Assembly: GCF_001718695.1 (NCBI RefSeq)
Contig: NZ_CP013420.1
Span: 1,364,001-1,428,000 of the forward strand
Direction: 5' to 3'
Origin: Burkholderia ubonensis
Lineage (GTDB): Bacteria; Pseudomonadota; Gammaproteobacteria; Burkholderiales; Burkholderiaceae
DNA length: 64,000 bases
The translations under genes were made by a program, and so were the position numbers. Position 1 is the first letter of the stretch; every line of letters starts with the position of its first letter. The notes beneath the pieces are model-generated. The model searched no databases and had not been told where the DNA came from. It saw only the letters and a list, made by a program, of their open reading frames with translations. Below are positions 55,482 to 64,000 of the stretch, one piece after another.

Positions 55482-56546
55482 TCAGCCTGCGTTGACTTCG
55501 CGCAGCACGGTGCGGCGCTTCTGGCGCAGCAGCTCCTCGTAGCCCTTCACGTAGTTCTGCGCCATCACCTTCGACGAGAAGCGCGCTTCGAACGCGGCGC
55601 GGACCTTCTCGCGCGGCAGCGTGTCCAGGCGCTTGAGCGCCGCGACGGCCGACAACTCGTCCTCGACGACGAAGCCCGACACGCCGTTCTCGATCACTTC
55701 CGGCACCGAGCCGCGCTTGAACGCGATCACCGGCGTGCCGCAGGCCATCGCCTCGATCATCACCAGGCCGAACGGCTCCGGCCAGTCGATCGGGAACAGC
55801 AGCGCGTGCGCGTTGCCCAGGAACTCGGTCTTCTCGGCTTCGCTGATTTCACCGATGTACTCGACGTGCGGCAGCGCGAACAGCGGCTTGATCTTCTCTT
55901 CGTAGTACGCGCGGTCGGCCTTGTCGAGCTTCGCGGCGATCTTGATCGGCAGGCCGGCCTGCTCGGCGATGCGGATCGCCGTGTCGACGCGCTTCTCCGG
56001 CGAGATGCGGCCGAGGAACGCGAGGTAGCTCGGCTTCACGTTCGGGATCGGCGTCAGCAGGTTTTCCGGCAGGCCGTGGTAGACGGTCGACAGCCAGTTC
56101 GCCTGCGGCAGCGGGATGCGCTGGTTGTCGGAGATCGACACGACCGGCACGTCGCTGAACGCGTTGAAGATCGGCTGCAGCTCCGGCAGGTCGAGGCGGC
56201 CGTGCATCGTCGTCAGATGCGGGACCGGCTGGCGCGAGAACAGCGAGAACGGGTAGTAGTCGATGTGGCAGTGCAGGACATCGAACTCTTCCGCGCGGCG
56301 GCGCACCTGCTCGAGCAGCAGCATGTGCGGGGCCATCACGTCGCGGATCGTCGGGTCGAGGCGCAGCGCCTGCGGCCAGCAGGCTTCGAGCTTCGCCGAC
56401 GTTTGCGAATCGCCGCTCGCGAAGAGCGTGACGTCATGCCCCATCTCGACGAGCGCTTCGGTCAGGTAGGACACCACCCGTTCGGTACCGCCGTACAGCT
56501 TCGGGGGAACCGCTTCGTGCAACGGAGCGATTTGGGCGATTCGCAT
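55482..56546 (-). CDS. Glycosyltransferase family 4 protein
   Basis: A 354-residue GT-B glycosyltransferase. The N-terminal acceptor domain starts MRIAQIAPLHEAVPPKLYGG with the Gly-rich loop, and the C-terminal donor domain has FLGRISPEKRVDTAIRIAEQ and the EX7E motif in PIDWPEPFGLVMIEAMACGT. It probably transfers a sugar from a nucleotide-sugar donor. It stands alone; the acceptor is unknown. The related MsbA-like exporter gene is divergent 575 bases away, which may point to a cell-surface glycan. Confidence 0.87.
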   Translation of the reverse strand: MRIAQIAPLHEAVPPKLYGGTERVVSYLTEALVEMGHDVTLFASGDSQTSAKLEACWPQALRLDPTIRDVMAPHMLLLEQVRRRAEEFDVLHCHIDYYPFSLFSRQPVPHLTTMHGRLDLPELQPIFNAFSDVPVVSISDNQRIPLPQANWLSTVYHGLPENLLTPIPNVKPSYLAFLGRISPEKRVDTAIRIAEQAGLPIKIAAKLDKADRAYYEEKIKPLFALPHVEYIGEISEAEKTEFLGNAHALLFPIDWPEPFGLVMIEAMACGTPVIAFKRGSVPEVIENGVSGFVVEDELSAVAALKRLDTLPREKVRAAFEARFSSKVMAQNYVKGYEELLRQKRRTVLREVNAG

Positions 56547-57120
56547 GCGTAACTCCTAAAAAATCGGCAATAAACCAAGCATTTGGGTCAGCAGCCTGCC
56601 GGCGATCCTGGCTGGACGCACTTCATCCGACATTCGGACGATTCGGCCTGCTGGCGGCGTCGAACCCGCGCTGCTCAAGGAGCGTCGGCGACGCGACAGG
56701 CATAGAACGTTTGAAACGAAGACCCGTTGACAGGGGTTCGTAAAAATACCAAGGCGCGAACCCGGAGCCGATTATCTAGGGTTAATCCCGATACGGCGCA
56801 CAACATTTCAAACACTTTACTTTGTTACAAAGCGGCAACACTTTGCAACCCGCGGACGTTGGCGTCCGTTCTAGAGTGGAAGGCCCTTTTGGCATTCCTC
56901 GCCGCCGTCCGCACGACCGGGACCGCGAACGCGGCACCCATCGCAAGGCGCGGGATGTCGAATTTTATCCCAAAATTAACTCAGCGCCTCCTGCCGTCGG
57001 CAAGATTCGCTCAGCGCGAGGCACGGCCTTGTTTACAATGCCGGATTACGTTGCGCCTGGCCGAAGGTCGGCATCCGGTCCGGCCGCAACGTTCAACCAC
57101 CGATTCACCGCACGCATATT
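56547..57120. other. Intergenic region between divergent genes
   Basis: About 574 bases between the GT4 gene and the ABC exporter. It has a perfect -35 TTGACA near 56727 without a matching -10, a palindrome CTTTG-TTA-CAAAG (56820-56832) and a small hairpin GGACG-TTGG-CGTCC (about 56857-56870). These suggest a regulated promoter for the ABC gene. No gene is supported. Confidence 0.5.
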
Positions 57121-58953
57121 TTGGAAGCTCTCACCCCTGCCCAGCGCAACGCCTACAACGCGAAGCTGTCGAGCTACGCGCACCGGCCGCTCGCGTTCCT
57201 GTTCCGCTACATCCGCCTGCATCCCGTCGCGCACTTCGTCGTGCTCTTCAGCGTGCTGGCCGCCGTCGGCTGCGCGCTCGGCTCGCAATACGCGATCAAG
57301 CACCTGATCGACGTCCTCGCGACCGGCCGCCACCACCCGGGCCCGCTGTGGAGCGCGTTCGCGCTGCTCGTCGGCCTGATCGCCGCCGACAACCTGCTGT
57401 GGCGCGTCGGCGGCTGGTTCGCCGCGCACACGTTCGTCGCAGTCACGGGCGACCTGCGGCGCGACCTGTTCCAGTACCTGATCGGCCACTCGCCGACGTA
57501 CTACGCGGAAAAGCAGCCCGGCACGCTCGCGAGCCGCATCACCGCGACGTCGAACGCCGTCTATACGTCCGAGAACACGATGGCGTGGAACGTGCTGCCG
57601 CCGTGCATCGCGGTGATGGGCGCGATCCTGATGATCATCGTCGTCAACCCGATGATGGCGGCCGGCCTGCTCGGCTGCTCGGCGGTGCTCTCCGTCGTGC
57701 TGTTCAAGCTCGCCGGACGCGGCTCCGCGCGCCATCACGCGTTCGCGGCGAAGGCCGCCGCGGTCGACGGCGAGCTCGTCGACGTGATCGGCAACATGGG
57801 CCTCGTGCGCGCGTTCGGGATGACGCTGCGCGAGCAGAAGCGCTTCGGCGCGACGGTCAAGGCCGAGATGGACGCGCGCCAGCAGAGCCTGCTCTATCTT
57901 GAAAAGCTGCGGCTGCTGCACGCGGTGATCACCGCGATGCTGTCCGCCGGCCTGCTCGGCTGGGCCCTGTGGCTGTGGGACCAGGGCCGCGCGACCTCGG
58001 GCGACATCGTGCTGGTCAGCTCGCTCGGCTTCACGATCCTGCACGGCACGCGCGACCTCGCGGTGGCGCTCGTCGACGTCACGCAGCACGTCGCGCGTCT
58101 CGCCGAAGCCGTGAAGACGCTGCTCGAACCGCACGGGATGCCGGACCGCTCCGACGCGGTGCCGCTCGCCGCATCGGGCGGCCGCGTCGACTTCGAGCGC
58201 GTGACGTTCGCGTATCCGCACCGCCGCCCGATCCTCGACCACTTCGAGCTGCACATCGAGCCGGGCCAGCGCGTCGGCCTGATCGGCAAGTCCGGCGCCG
58301 GCAAGTCGACCGTGCTCGCGCTGCTGCAGCGCTTCTACGACACGCAGGACGGCGTCGTGAAGGTCGACGGCCAGGACGTGAAGTCGATCACGCAGGACAG
58401 CCTGCGCCATGCGATTGCACTCGTCCCGCAGGACATCTCGCTGATGCACCGGTCGATCTACGACAACATCGCGTACGGCCGCCCCGACGCGTCGCGCGAC
58501 GAGGTGCTCGCCGCAGCGCGCGACGCGCGCTGCGCGGAGTTCATCGAGGCGATGCCGGAAGGCTACGACACGATCGTCGGCGACCGCGGCGTCAAGCTGT
58601 CGGGCGGCCAGCGCCAGCGCATCGCGATCGCGCGCGCGATCCTGAAGAACGCGCCGATCCTGCTGCTCGACGAGGCGACGTCCGCGCTCGACAGCGCGTC
58701 GGAGGAAGCGATCCAGAGCGCGCTCGACCGCCTGATGGTCGGCCGCACGGTGATCGCGATTGCGCACCGCCTGTCGACGCTGCGCAATTTCGACCGGATC
58801 ATCGTGATGAGCAGCGGCAAGGTGATCGACGACGGCGATCCGGAAGTCCTGCGCAACCGCCCCGGCCTGTACCGCGACCTGCTCGCGAAACAGCACGGCC
58901 GCCAACACGTGGCGCCCGACGGCGGCCCGGCTGCCGGCGAGCGCGTCGCCTGA
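57121..58953 (+). CDS. ABC exporter, MsbA-like (permease-ATPase fusion)
   Basis: A 610-residue half-transporter: six transmembrane helices in about residues 25-330 and an ATPase domain after about 360. Walker A is LIGKSGAGKSTVLALL (near residue 390), the signature LSGGQRQRIAIARAI, Walker B ILLLDEATSALDSASEE. It functions as a dimer, exporting a lipid, glycan or drug. MsbA (lipid A flippase) is the closest familiar relative but the substrate is not fixed. The start is TTG at 57121 with no strong ribosome binding site; no nearby ATG fits better. It converges on otsA with a shared terminator. Confidence 0.87.
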   Translation: MEALTPAQRNAYNAKLSSYAHRPLAFLFRYIRLHPVAHFVVLFSVLAAVGCALGSQYAIKHLIDVLATGRHHPGPLWSAFALLVGLIAADNLLWRVGGWFAAHTFVAVTGDLRRDLFQYLIGHSPTYYAEKQPGTLASRITATSNAVYTSENTMAWNVLPPCIAVMGAILMIIVVNPMMAAGLLGCSAVLSVVLFKLAGRGSARHHAFAAKAAAVDGELVDVIGNMGLVRAFGMTLREQKRFGATVKAEMDARQQSLLYLEKLRLLHAVITAMLSAGLLGWALWLWDQGRATSGDIVLVSSLGFTILHGTRDLAVALVDVTQHVARLAEAVKTLLEPHGMPDRSDAVPLAASGGRVDFERVTFAYPHRRPILDHFELHIEPGQRVGLIGKSGAGKSTVLALLQRFYDTQDGVVKVDGQDVKSITQDSLRHAIALVPQDISLMHRSIYDNIAYGRPDASRDEVLAAARDARCAEFIEAMPEGYDTIVGDRGVKLSGGQRQRIAIARAILKNAPILLLDEATSALDSASEEAIQSALDRLMVGRTVIAIAHRLSTLRNFDRIIVMSSGKVIDDGDPEVLRNRPGLYRDLLAKQHGRQHVAPDGGPAAGERVA

Positions 58954-58974
58954 CGCGCGGCGCACCCGCCCGAA

Positions 58975-59011
58975 AACAAAGCCGCAGTGCATCACGCACT
59001 GCGGCTTTGTT
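58975..59011. terminator. Bidirectional terminator between the ABC exporter and otsA genes
   Basis: AACAAAGCCGCAGTGC and GCACTGCGGCTTTGTT form a perfect 16-bp stem (58975-59011) with a 5-base loop. It lies between the two convergent stop codons. Confidence 0.85.
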
Positions 59012-59039
59012 CATTCCCGACGCCGCACCGGGCGGCGGC

Positions 59040-60435
59040 TCAGGCGCGCTGCAGGTCGCGCAGGAAGTTGTCGCGCCACACCGACACGTTGTTCTCGCGC
59101 AGTTGCGCGATCATGTCCGCATAGCGCGCGCGCCGCTCGGCGAGCGGCATCGACAGCGCCCGCGACAGCGCTTCGGCCATCCCCGCGATGTCGATCGGAT
59201 TGACGATCAGCGCGCCCGTCAGCTCGCGCGCGGCGCCCGCGAAACGCGACAGCACCAGCACGCCCGGATCGTCGGGGTTCTGCGCGGACACGTATTCCTT
59301 CGCGACGAGGTTCATCCCGTCGCGCAGCGGCGTCACGTAGCCGACCCGTGCGAGCCGGTACAGCGCGGCGAGCAGCTGGCGGTCGTACTGGCGATGGATA
59401 TAGAGGATCGGCGCCCAGTCGAGCTCCGCAAAGCGTCCGTTGATGCGGCCCGACTCCGCTTCGAGCTGCAGGCGGATGTCCTGGTACGCGCGCAGTTCCG
59501 CGCGGGTCGACGGCGCGATCTGCAGGAACGACACACGGTTGCGGTGCGACGGTTCGTGCTCGAGCAGCTTCTCGAACGCGCGGAAGCGCTCGACGAGCCC
59601 CTTCGAGTAATCGAGCCGGTCGACGCTCATGATCAGCTGGCGGCCGCGCAGCGACGTGGCCAGCGTGCGCACCGCCTTGCCGTGCTCGCCCGCCTGCGCG
59701 AGCGACGCGATCTCGTCCGGATGCACGCCGATCGGATACGCGGCCGCGCGCAGCGTCTGGCCGAACGCGCGCACGGCCACCGCGCGAACGTCGCGCCCGT
59801 CGCGCTCGGCGCTCGACCGCGCCGTCCGCTTCGGACTCGATGTAATCGCAGAACGCGCGCAGGTCGGGCTCGGTCTGGAAACCGAGCAGGTCGAACGCGC
59901 ACAGCGCCTCGACGAGCTCGCGATGCGGCGGCACGTTGACGAGCACCTGCGCCGCCGGAAACGGAATGTGCAGGAAAAAGCCGATGCGGTTCTTCACACC
60001 GGCCGCGCGCAGCGCGCGGGCGAACGGGATCAGGTGATAGTCGTGCACCCAGATTACGTCGTCTTCCTGCAGCAGCGGCACGAGCTGCTGCGCGAGCCAC
60101 ACGTTCACGCGGCCGTAGCCTTCGAACTCGTGGCGGTCGTACTGGATCAGGTCCGCGCGGTAGTGGAACGCGGGCCACAGCGTCGCGTTCGAGAAGCCGC
60201 GGTAGTACTGGTCGTAGTCGCGCCGCGACAGGCCGACCGTCGCGAACGTGACCGGCCCATGCTCCTCGACGCGGATCTGCGGCGCGCCGGACGCGACGAC
60301 CTCGCCGCTCCAGCCGAACCACATGCCGCCGGTTTCCTTCAGCGCGTCGTACACGCCGATGGCAAGCCCGCCCGCCGCCGGCTCGCCTTCGGAAATCGGC
60401 GCGACGCGGTTCGAAACGATGATGAGACGGCTCAT
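59040..60435 (-). pseudogene. otsA: Trehalose-6-phosphate synthase, frameshifted
   Basis: A GT20 synthase joining UDP-glucose and glucose-6-phosphate. From ATG at 60435 the frame gives MSRLIIVSNRVAPISEGEPA, the tryptophan-rich MWFGWSGEVV, DDVIWVHDYHLIPFARALRA and RIGFFLHIPFPA, up to CDYIESEADGAV (about residue 207). Around 59790-59825 it changes frame, and the rest (AVRAFGQTLRAAAYPIGVHP, then IMSVDRLDYSKGLVERFRAF and [20 protein letters not shown], stop 59040) is in another. The slip is in a GC-rich CGCGA run. Its ATG overlaps the otsB stop (ATGA). Either the trehalose pathway is broken here or the sequence has an error. Confidence 0.87.
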
Positions 60436-61184
60436 GCGTGCTGCGGCTCCACGTCGAGCCAGCGGCGAATCTGCGCGTGCAGCGCGTCGACCGAGTCGAG
60501 CCGCACGCGCGCCGACGTCTCGCCCGCGCCGACCTTGATCGACAGGCCTCCGCGCGCGTTGACGACCGCGAACCCCTTCTCGTCGGTCAGGTCGTCGCCC
60601 GCGAACACCGGCGTGCGGCCCGCGAACGGCGGCTCGTCGAGGAAGGCCGCGAGCGCGCGCCCCTTGTCGACGCCCTTCGGCTTGATCTCGAACACCATCT
60701 TGCCCGGCTGCAGCACGTACGCGTCCGCATAGTCGGCGACGAGCCGCTCGGCCGCCTCGCGCGCAATCGCCTCGCGCTCGGGCGCATTGCGGTAATGCAG
60801 CGCGACCGCCGCGCCCTTGATTTCGAGCAGCATGCCCGGATAGCGGTCGACGACGTCCGCGAGCTCGCGCTCGATGCGCAACAGGCGCGCGTCGTTGAAG
60901 CCGACGCGCTGCGTGTCGCCGTTGGCGTCGCGCCGCTCCGCGCCGTGCAGGCCGGCGACCGGCAGGTCGGGCATCTTCAGGTACTGGTCGATGTTGTCGA
61001 TGCCGCGGCCGGACAGGATCGCGACCGCGCCGTGCGAGCGGCGCCGCAGCGCGTCGATCAGTGCGAGCAGCGACGGCGGCACGTGAATGCTGTCGGGCGT
61101 CGGCGCCAGTTCGACGAGCGTGCCGTCGAAGTCGAAAAAGAACGCGGTATCGGTCAGGGACAGGGAAGCCGGGACGGATTGCAT
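60432..61184 (-). CDS. otsB: Trehalose-6-phosphate phosphatase
   Basis: A 250-residue HAD-type phosphatase. The nucleophile motif is FFFDFDGTLVELAP (residues 15-28), the Lys motif is in KPKGVDKGRALAAFL, and the metal Asp motif is PVFAGDDLTDEKGF. It dephosphorylates trehalose-6-phosphate to trehalose, an osmo- and desiccation protectant. The start at 61184 (MQSVPASLSL) is where homology begins. It is the first gene of otsBA, the reverse of the E. coli order name but the same polarity as in that operon. Confidence 0.92.
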   Translation of the reverse strand: MQSVPASLSLTDTAFFFDFDGTLVELAPTPDSIHVPPSLLALIDALRRRSHGAVAILSGRGIDNIDQYLKMPDLPVAGLHGAERRDANGDTQRVGFNDARLLRIERELADVVDRYPGMLLEIKGAAVALHYRNAPEREAIAREAAERLVADYADAYVLQPGKMVFEIKPKGVDKGRALAAFLDEPPFAGRTPVFAGDDLTDEKGFAVVNARGGLSIKVGAGETSARVRLDSVDALHAQIRRWLDVEPQHA

Positions 61185-61462
61185 CGAGTCGATAGTCTGA
61201 GCGGCGGCCCGCAAGACCGCCGCTGCACGAGAGGAATTGTGCGCATCTTACCGCGCCTTCGCGTCCGGATGGGCGAAACCGGGGTGCGACGCGGGCGATG
61301 CCCCCCCGATGCGGCCGCTGCGACATATTGCCCCGCCACGGTGCGTCGCACGCGTTTCGCCGGGGCGCCAACGGGCGAATTGCGCTACAGTCGCAACCGC
61401 CGGCCGCGCGACGCTTGGCGTCGCGCCGGCCGTGCGTCCGTTCCGTCCGATCGAGCCCCTGG

Positions 61463-62107
61463 ATGTCGCCAGTCCCGCTTGTCCACTACGCGCCGCACCG
61501 GCGCCTCTCCCGCGTCGTCCGCGCCGCCGCGGCACTCGCCGTCGCCGTGGCGCTCGCCGCCTGCACGCGCGGCGAACCGCCCTGGCGCCTGACCGACGTG
61601 ACCGGCCACCTGCCCGACCTGTCGTTCACGCTGACGGGCGGCGACGGCCGGCCGGTCGATGCGTCCGCATTCCGCGGCCGCGTCTCGCTCGTCTATTTCG
61701 GCTACACGCACTGCCCGGACGTCTGCCCCGAAACGATGGCGCGGCTGATGGAAGTCCTCGCGCAACTCGGCCCGCAGGCGCGCAACGTGCGCATCCTGTT
61801 CGTGTCGGTCGACCCCGCGCGCGACACGCCGCAGGCGATGCAGTCGTATGTCGCCGCGTTCGACGCCGAGCACGCGCGCGGCCTGACGGGCACCGACCGC
61901 CAGATCGAATCGCTCGCGAAGCGCTATCGGGTCGCGTACCAGATGGAGCAACGCGATCCGTCGGGCGGCTACGAAGTGACGCACAGCTCGGCGGTCTACA
62001 TCTTCGACGCGAGCGGCCGCGCGCGTCTGCTCGCGACCGACCGCGACAAGCCCGACGCCATCGCCGCCGATGTGCGCCGGATCATCGACACTGCCCCCAC
62101 CACGTGA
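61463..62107 (+). CDS. SCO1/SenC family copper chaperone
   Basis: A 214-residue thioredoxin-like copper protein. The N-terminus has a hydrophobic segment ending LAACTRG, a likely lipoprotein or anchored signal. The copper-binding cysteines are in FGYTHCPDVCPETMARLM, and the third ligand His in VTHSSAVYIFDASGRARLLA. It delivers copper to, or reduces, the CuA site of cytochrome oxidase. The next two genes (PCu(A)C chaperone, CtaG) work on the same enzyme, so the three probably form one operon: gaps are 7 and 9 bases. Confidence 0.92.
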   Translation: MSPVPLVHYAPHRRLSRVVRAAAALAVAVALAACTRGEPPWRLTDVTGHLPDLSFTLTGGDGRPVDASAFRGRVSLVYFGYTHCPDVCPETMARLMEVLAQLGPQARNVRILFVSVDPARDTPQAMQSYVAAFDAEHARGLTGTDRQIESLAKRYRVAYQMEQRDPSGGYEVTHSSAVYIFDASGRARLLATDRDKPDAIAADVRRIIDTAPTT

Positions 62108-62114
62108 ACCAGAC

Positions 62115-62561
62115 ATGAAGCCGAAAACGATCCTCAAGACGCTCGCCCTCCTCGCCGCGCTGTCCGTCGGCGCGCACGCGTACGCCGCCGGCGCGATCTC
62201 CGCGCAGAACGGCTGGGTGCGCTGGCTGCCGAACAAGCTGCCCGCGGGCGGCTACGTGACGCTCGTCAACACGAGCGACAAGCCGGTCGACCTCGTCGAC
62301 GTCGACAGCCCCGACTACGGGATGGCGATGCTGCACCAGACCGTCTCGAACGGCTCGACGCAGAAGATGGAGATGGTCGACAAGCTGACGGTTCCCGCGC
62401 GCGGCAAGGTCGACATCGCGCCGGGCGGCTACCACTTCATGCTCGAAGAGCCGAAGCACGCGATCAAGCCCGGCGACACGGTGCGCGTGCGCCTGAAATT
62501 CTCCGACGGCGAGACGCTCGACACGCCGTTCGCGGTGAAGTCGCCCGCCCAGGCGAAGTAA
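62115..62561 (+). CDS. PCu(A)C copper chaperone
   Basis: A 148-residue periplasmic protein. The signal (MKPKTILKTLALLAALSVGA) ends near AYA. The copper ligands of the family are visible as MLHQTVSNGSTQKMEM (His and Met) and GGYHFMLEEPKHA (His, Met). It collects copper(I) and hands it to Sco1 or directly to CuA. It follows the SCO1 gene by 7 bases. Confidence 0.92.
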   Translation: MKPKTILKTLALLAALSVGAHAYAAGAISAQNGWVRWLPNKLPAGGYVTLVNTSDKPVDLVDVDSPDYGMAMLHQTVSNGSTQKMEMVDKLTVPARGKVDIAPGGYHFMLEEPKHAIKPGDTVRVRLKFSDGETLDTPFAVKSPAQAK

Positions 62562-62570
62562 CGCCGCGCG

Positions 62571-63443
62571 ATGGATCTCCTGTACTGGCTCGATCCGTGG
62601 GAACCGTCGCCGACCGTGGTCGTCGCGGTGCTGGCGGCCGGCGTGCTGTTCGCGCGCGGCGTGAAGAAGGCCCGGGTCACGCCGCTGCGGCAGTTCTCGT
62701 TCTGGCTCGGGCTGACGGCGCTGTACGTCGCGCTGCACACGCGGCTCGACTACTTCTTCGAGCACGAGTTCTTCCTGCATCGCGCGCAGCACCTCGTGCT
62801 GCATCATCTCGGGCCGTTCTTCATCGCGCTCGCGTATCCGGGCGCGGCGATCCGCGCGGGCATTCCGTTCCGCTGGCGGCAGCGCTTCGTGCGCCCCGCG
62901 CTCGCGTGGCGGCCGGTGCGCGCGACGCTCGACGTCGTGTTCAACCCGGTCGTCGCGGTCGTGCTGTTCGTCGGGCTGATTTATTTCTGGCTGCTGTCGC
63001 CGATCCACTTCGTCGCGATGCTCGACTGGCGCCTGTATCGCGTGATGAACTGGAGCATGGTGATCGACGGCCTGCTGTTCTGGTGGCTCGTCGTCGATCC
63101 GCGCCCGGCGCCGCCCGCGCGGCTCGCGCCGGGGCGCCGGATCCTGGTCGTCGTCGCGGCGATCCCGCCGCAGATCGTGCTCGGCGCGATGATCTTCTTC
63201 ACGCCGCAGGAGCTGTATCCGATCTACTCGATCTGCGGCCGCGCGTTCACGTGGCTGAGCCCGCTGCGCGACCAGCAGATCGGCGGCCTGCTGCTGTGGA
63301 TTCCGGGCTCGATGATGAGCGTGATCGGCGCGGTGATCGCGCTGCGCCACTGGCTGCGGCTGTCCGCGCGCGGCCGGCTGATCGACGAGCGCGCCGCTGC
63401 GCGCAGCGCCGCGCGGCCGGCGGCCACGCGCAACGCCCACTGA
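62571..63443 (+). CDS. CtaG-type cytochrome c oxidase assembly membrane protein
   Basis: A 290-residue membrane protein of the Bacillus-type CtaG (caa3_CtaG) family with about seven helices. Histidine-rich conserved segments are visible: LHTRLDYFFEHEFFLHRAQH and LVLHHLGPFFIALAYPGAAI, which fit metal handling, and a later hydrophobic run ALNRVMNWSMVIDGLLFWWL-type region. It is required for assembly of the caa3-type oxidase copper centre in Bacillus. It follows the PCu(A)C gene by 9 bases, and the operon ends before the convergent GNAT gene. Confidence 0.88.
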   Translation: MDLLYWLDPWEPSPTVVVAVLAAGVLFARGVKKARVTPLRQFSFWLGLTALYVALHTRLDYFFEHEFFLHRAQHLVLHHLGPFFIALAYPGAAIRAGIPFRWRQRFVRPALAWRPVRATLDVVFNPVVAVVLFVGLIYFWLLSPIHFVAMLDWRLYRVMNWSMVIDGLLFWWLVVDPRPAPPARLAPGRRILVVVAAIPPQIVLGAMIFFTPQELYPIYSICGRAFTWLSPLRDQQIGGLLLWIPGSMMSVIGAVIALRHWLRLSARGRLIDERAAARSAARPAATRNAH

Positions 63444-63465
63444 TCCCGGCACGCCGCGCCGCGCG

Positions 63466-63957
63466 TCAGCCGCGCGCGCGGGTCATCCACACGTGCGGAA
63501 TGCCGTCCTCGTCGTGCACGTCGGAACTCGGCGCGAAGCCGAACGCGCCGTAGAAGCGCTGCAAATGGGCCTGCGCATGCAGGCTGACCGGCGTGTCGGG
63601 CCATTGCGCGCGGATGTGCTCGAGCGCGCGCGACAGCAGCGCGTTGCCGAGGCCCGCGCCGCGGAACGCTGCAGTCGTCAGCACGCGGCCGATCCGAATG
63701 TCGGGATCCTGCGCATCGGGCAGCAGCACGCGCAGGTAGCCGGCCAGCCGGCCCGCTTCGTCGTACGCGGCCAGATGCCACGCCGCCTGATCCGCGTCGT
63801 CGATGTCGCGGTACACGCAATTCTGCTCGACGACGAACACCGCGCTGCGCGCCTCGAGAATCGTATAGACCTCGCGCGCCGACAGCGCGTCGAAGGCTTT
63901 CCAGCGCCAGTCCAGGTCGGCGGCACGCGGGGAGATGGCGGATGCGGAAGCGTTCAT
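63466..63957 (-). CDS. GNAT N-acetyltransferase, ElaA-like
   Basis: A 163-residue GNAT acyltransferase. It has the family core FDALSAREVYTILEARSAVF, VEQNCVYRDIDDADQAAWHL, the acetyl-CoA loop RVLTTAAFRGAGLGNALLSR and the C-terminal QAHLQRFYGAFGFAPSSDVH. This pattern is the ElaA branch, whose substrate is unknown. GAGG lies upstream of the ATG at 63957. It faces the CtaG gene with 22 bases between stop codons. Confidence 0.9.
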   Translation of the reverse strand: MNASASAISPRAADLDWRWKAFDALSAREVYTILEARSAVFVVEQNCVYRDIDDADQAAWHLAAYDEAGRLAGYLRVLLPDAQDPDIRIGRVLTTAAFRGAGLGNALLSRALEHIRAQWPDTPVSLHAQAHLQRFYGAFGFAPSSDVHDEDGIPHVWMTRARG

Positions 63958-64000
63958 GGGCGGTCCTCGGTGCTGTTTCGGGCGCGCCGGCCGGCGCACG

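Overview
The window is a GC-rich, densely coded piece of a Burkholderia chromosome, most likely Burkholderia cepacia complex. This rests on protein content rather than a database match: an arginine succinyltransferase (ast/aru) operon with two distinct AstA subunits, a hopanoid hpnIJKL block, a Tat-exported phospholipase C, an MdtABC-type RND pump, a PhoX phosphatase, and a nested palindrome resembling repeats I recall from Burkholderia intergenic regions. No phage, plasmid, transposase, CRISPR, rRNA or tRNA gene was seen.

Layout. 0-6 kb: FUSC efflux protein, a 53-residue membrane peptide, an Lrp/AsnC regulator with a palindrome over its promoter, an Rrf2 regulator and its NAD(P)-binding target gene (each promoter carries the same GTAA-N9-TTAC operator), a lipoprotein and a small membrane protein. 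6-10 kb: an ammonium transporter behind a near-consensus sigma-54 promoter, then PhoX, then an AT-richer gap that ends on the minus strand in two consecutive intrinsic terminators and may encode a small RNA. 10-19 kb: IclR regulator and mdtABC efflux operon, followed by 101-bp tandem repeats. 19-26 kb: NYN-domain protein, NAD(P)-binding protein, exported peroxiredoxin, and an EAL phosphodiesterase paired with an HDOD protein.

26-38.5 kb is an arginine/ornithine uptake and catabolism region, all on the minus strand: binding protein, astE, astB, astD, the two AstA subunits, astC, an ArgR-like AraC/GlxA regulator, and the ATPase and two permeases of the transporter. A 634-bp long inverted repeat sits between the regulator and astC. 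38.5-44 kb: a BamE-like lipoprotein and hpnL, hpnK, hpnJ, hpnI for hopanoid head-group modification.

44-56.5 kb: LLM oxidoreductase, alpha/beta hydrolase, pdxY, phospholipase C, a branched-chain amino acid binding protein, a GntR regulator divergent from glucarate dehydratase gudD with a promoter/operator between them, a membrane protein and a GT4 glycosyltransferase. 56.5-64 kb: an MsbA-like ABC exporter, the otsBA trehalose operon, a copper/cytochrome oxidase assembly trio (Sco1, PCu(A)C, CtaG), and a GNAT acetyltransferase.

Four genes (one AstA subunit, hpnL, hpnI, otsA) are broken by frame changes in GC-rich runs, and hpnK runs into hpnL without a stop. As all lie in otherwise intact pathways, sequencing or assembly error is as likely as real decay. 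Promoter, operator and RNA calls are by eye.
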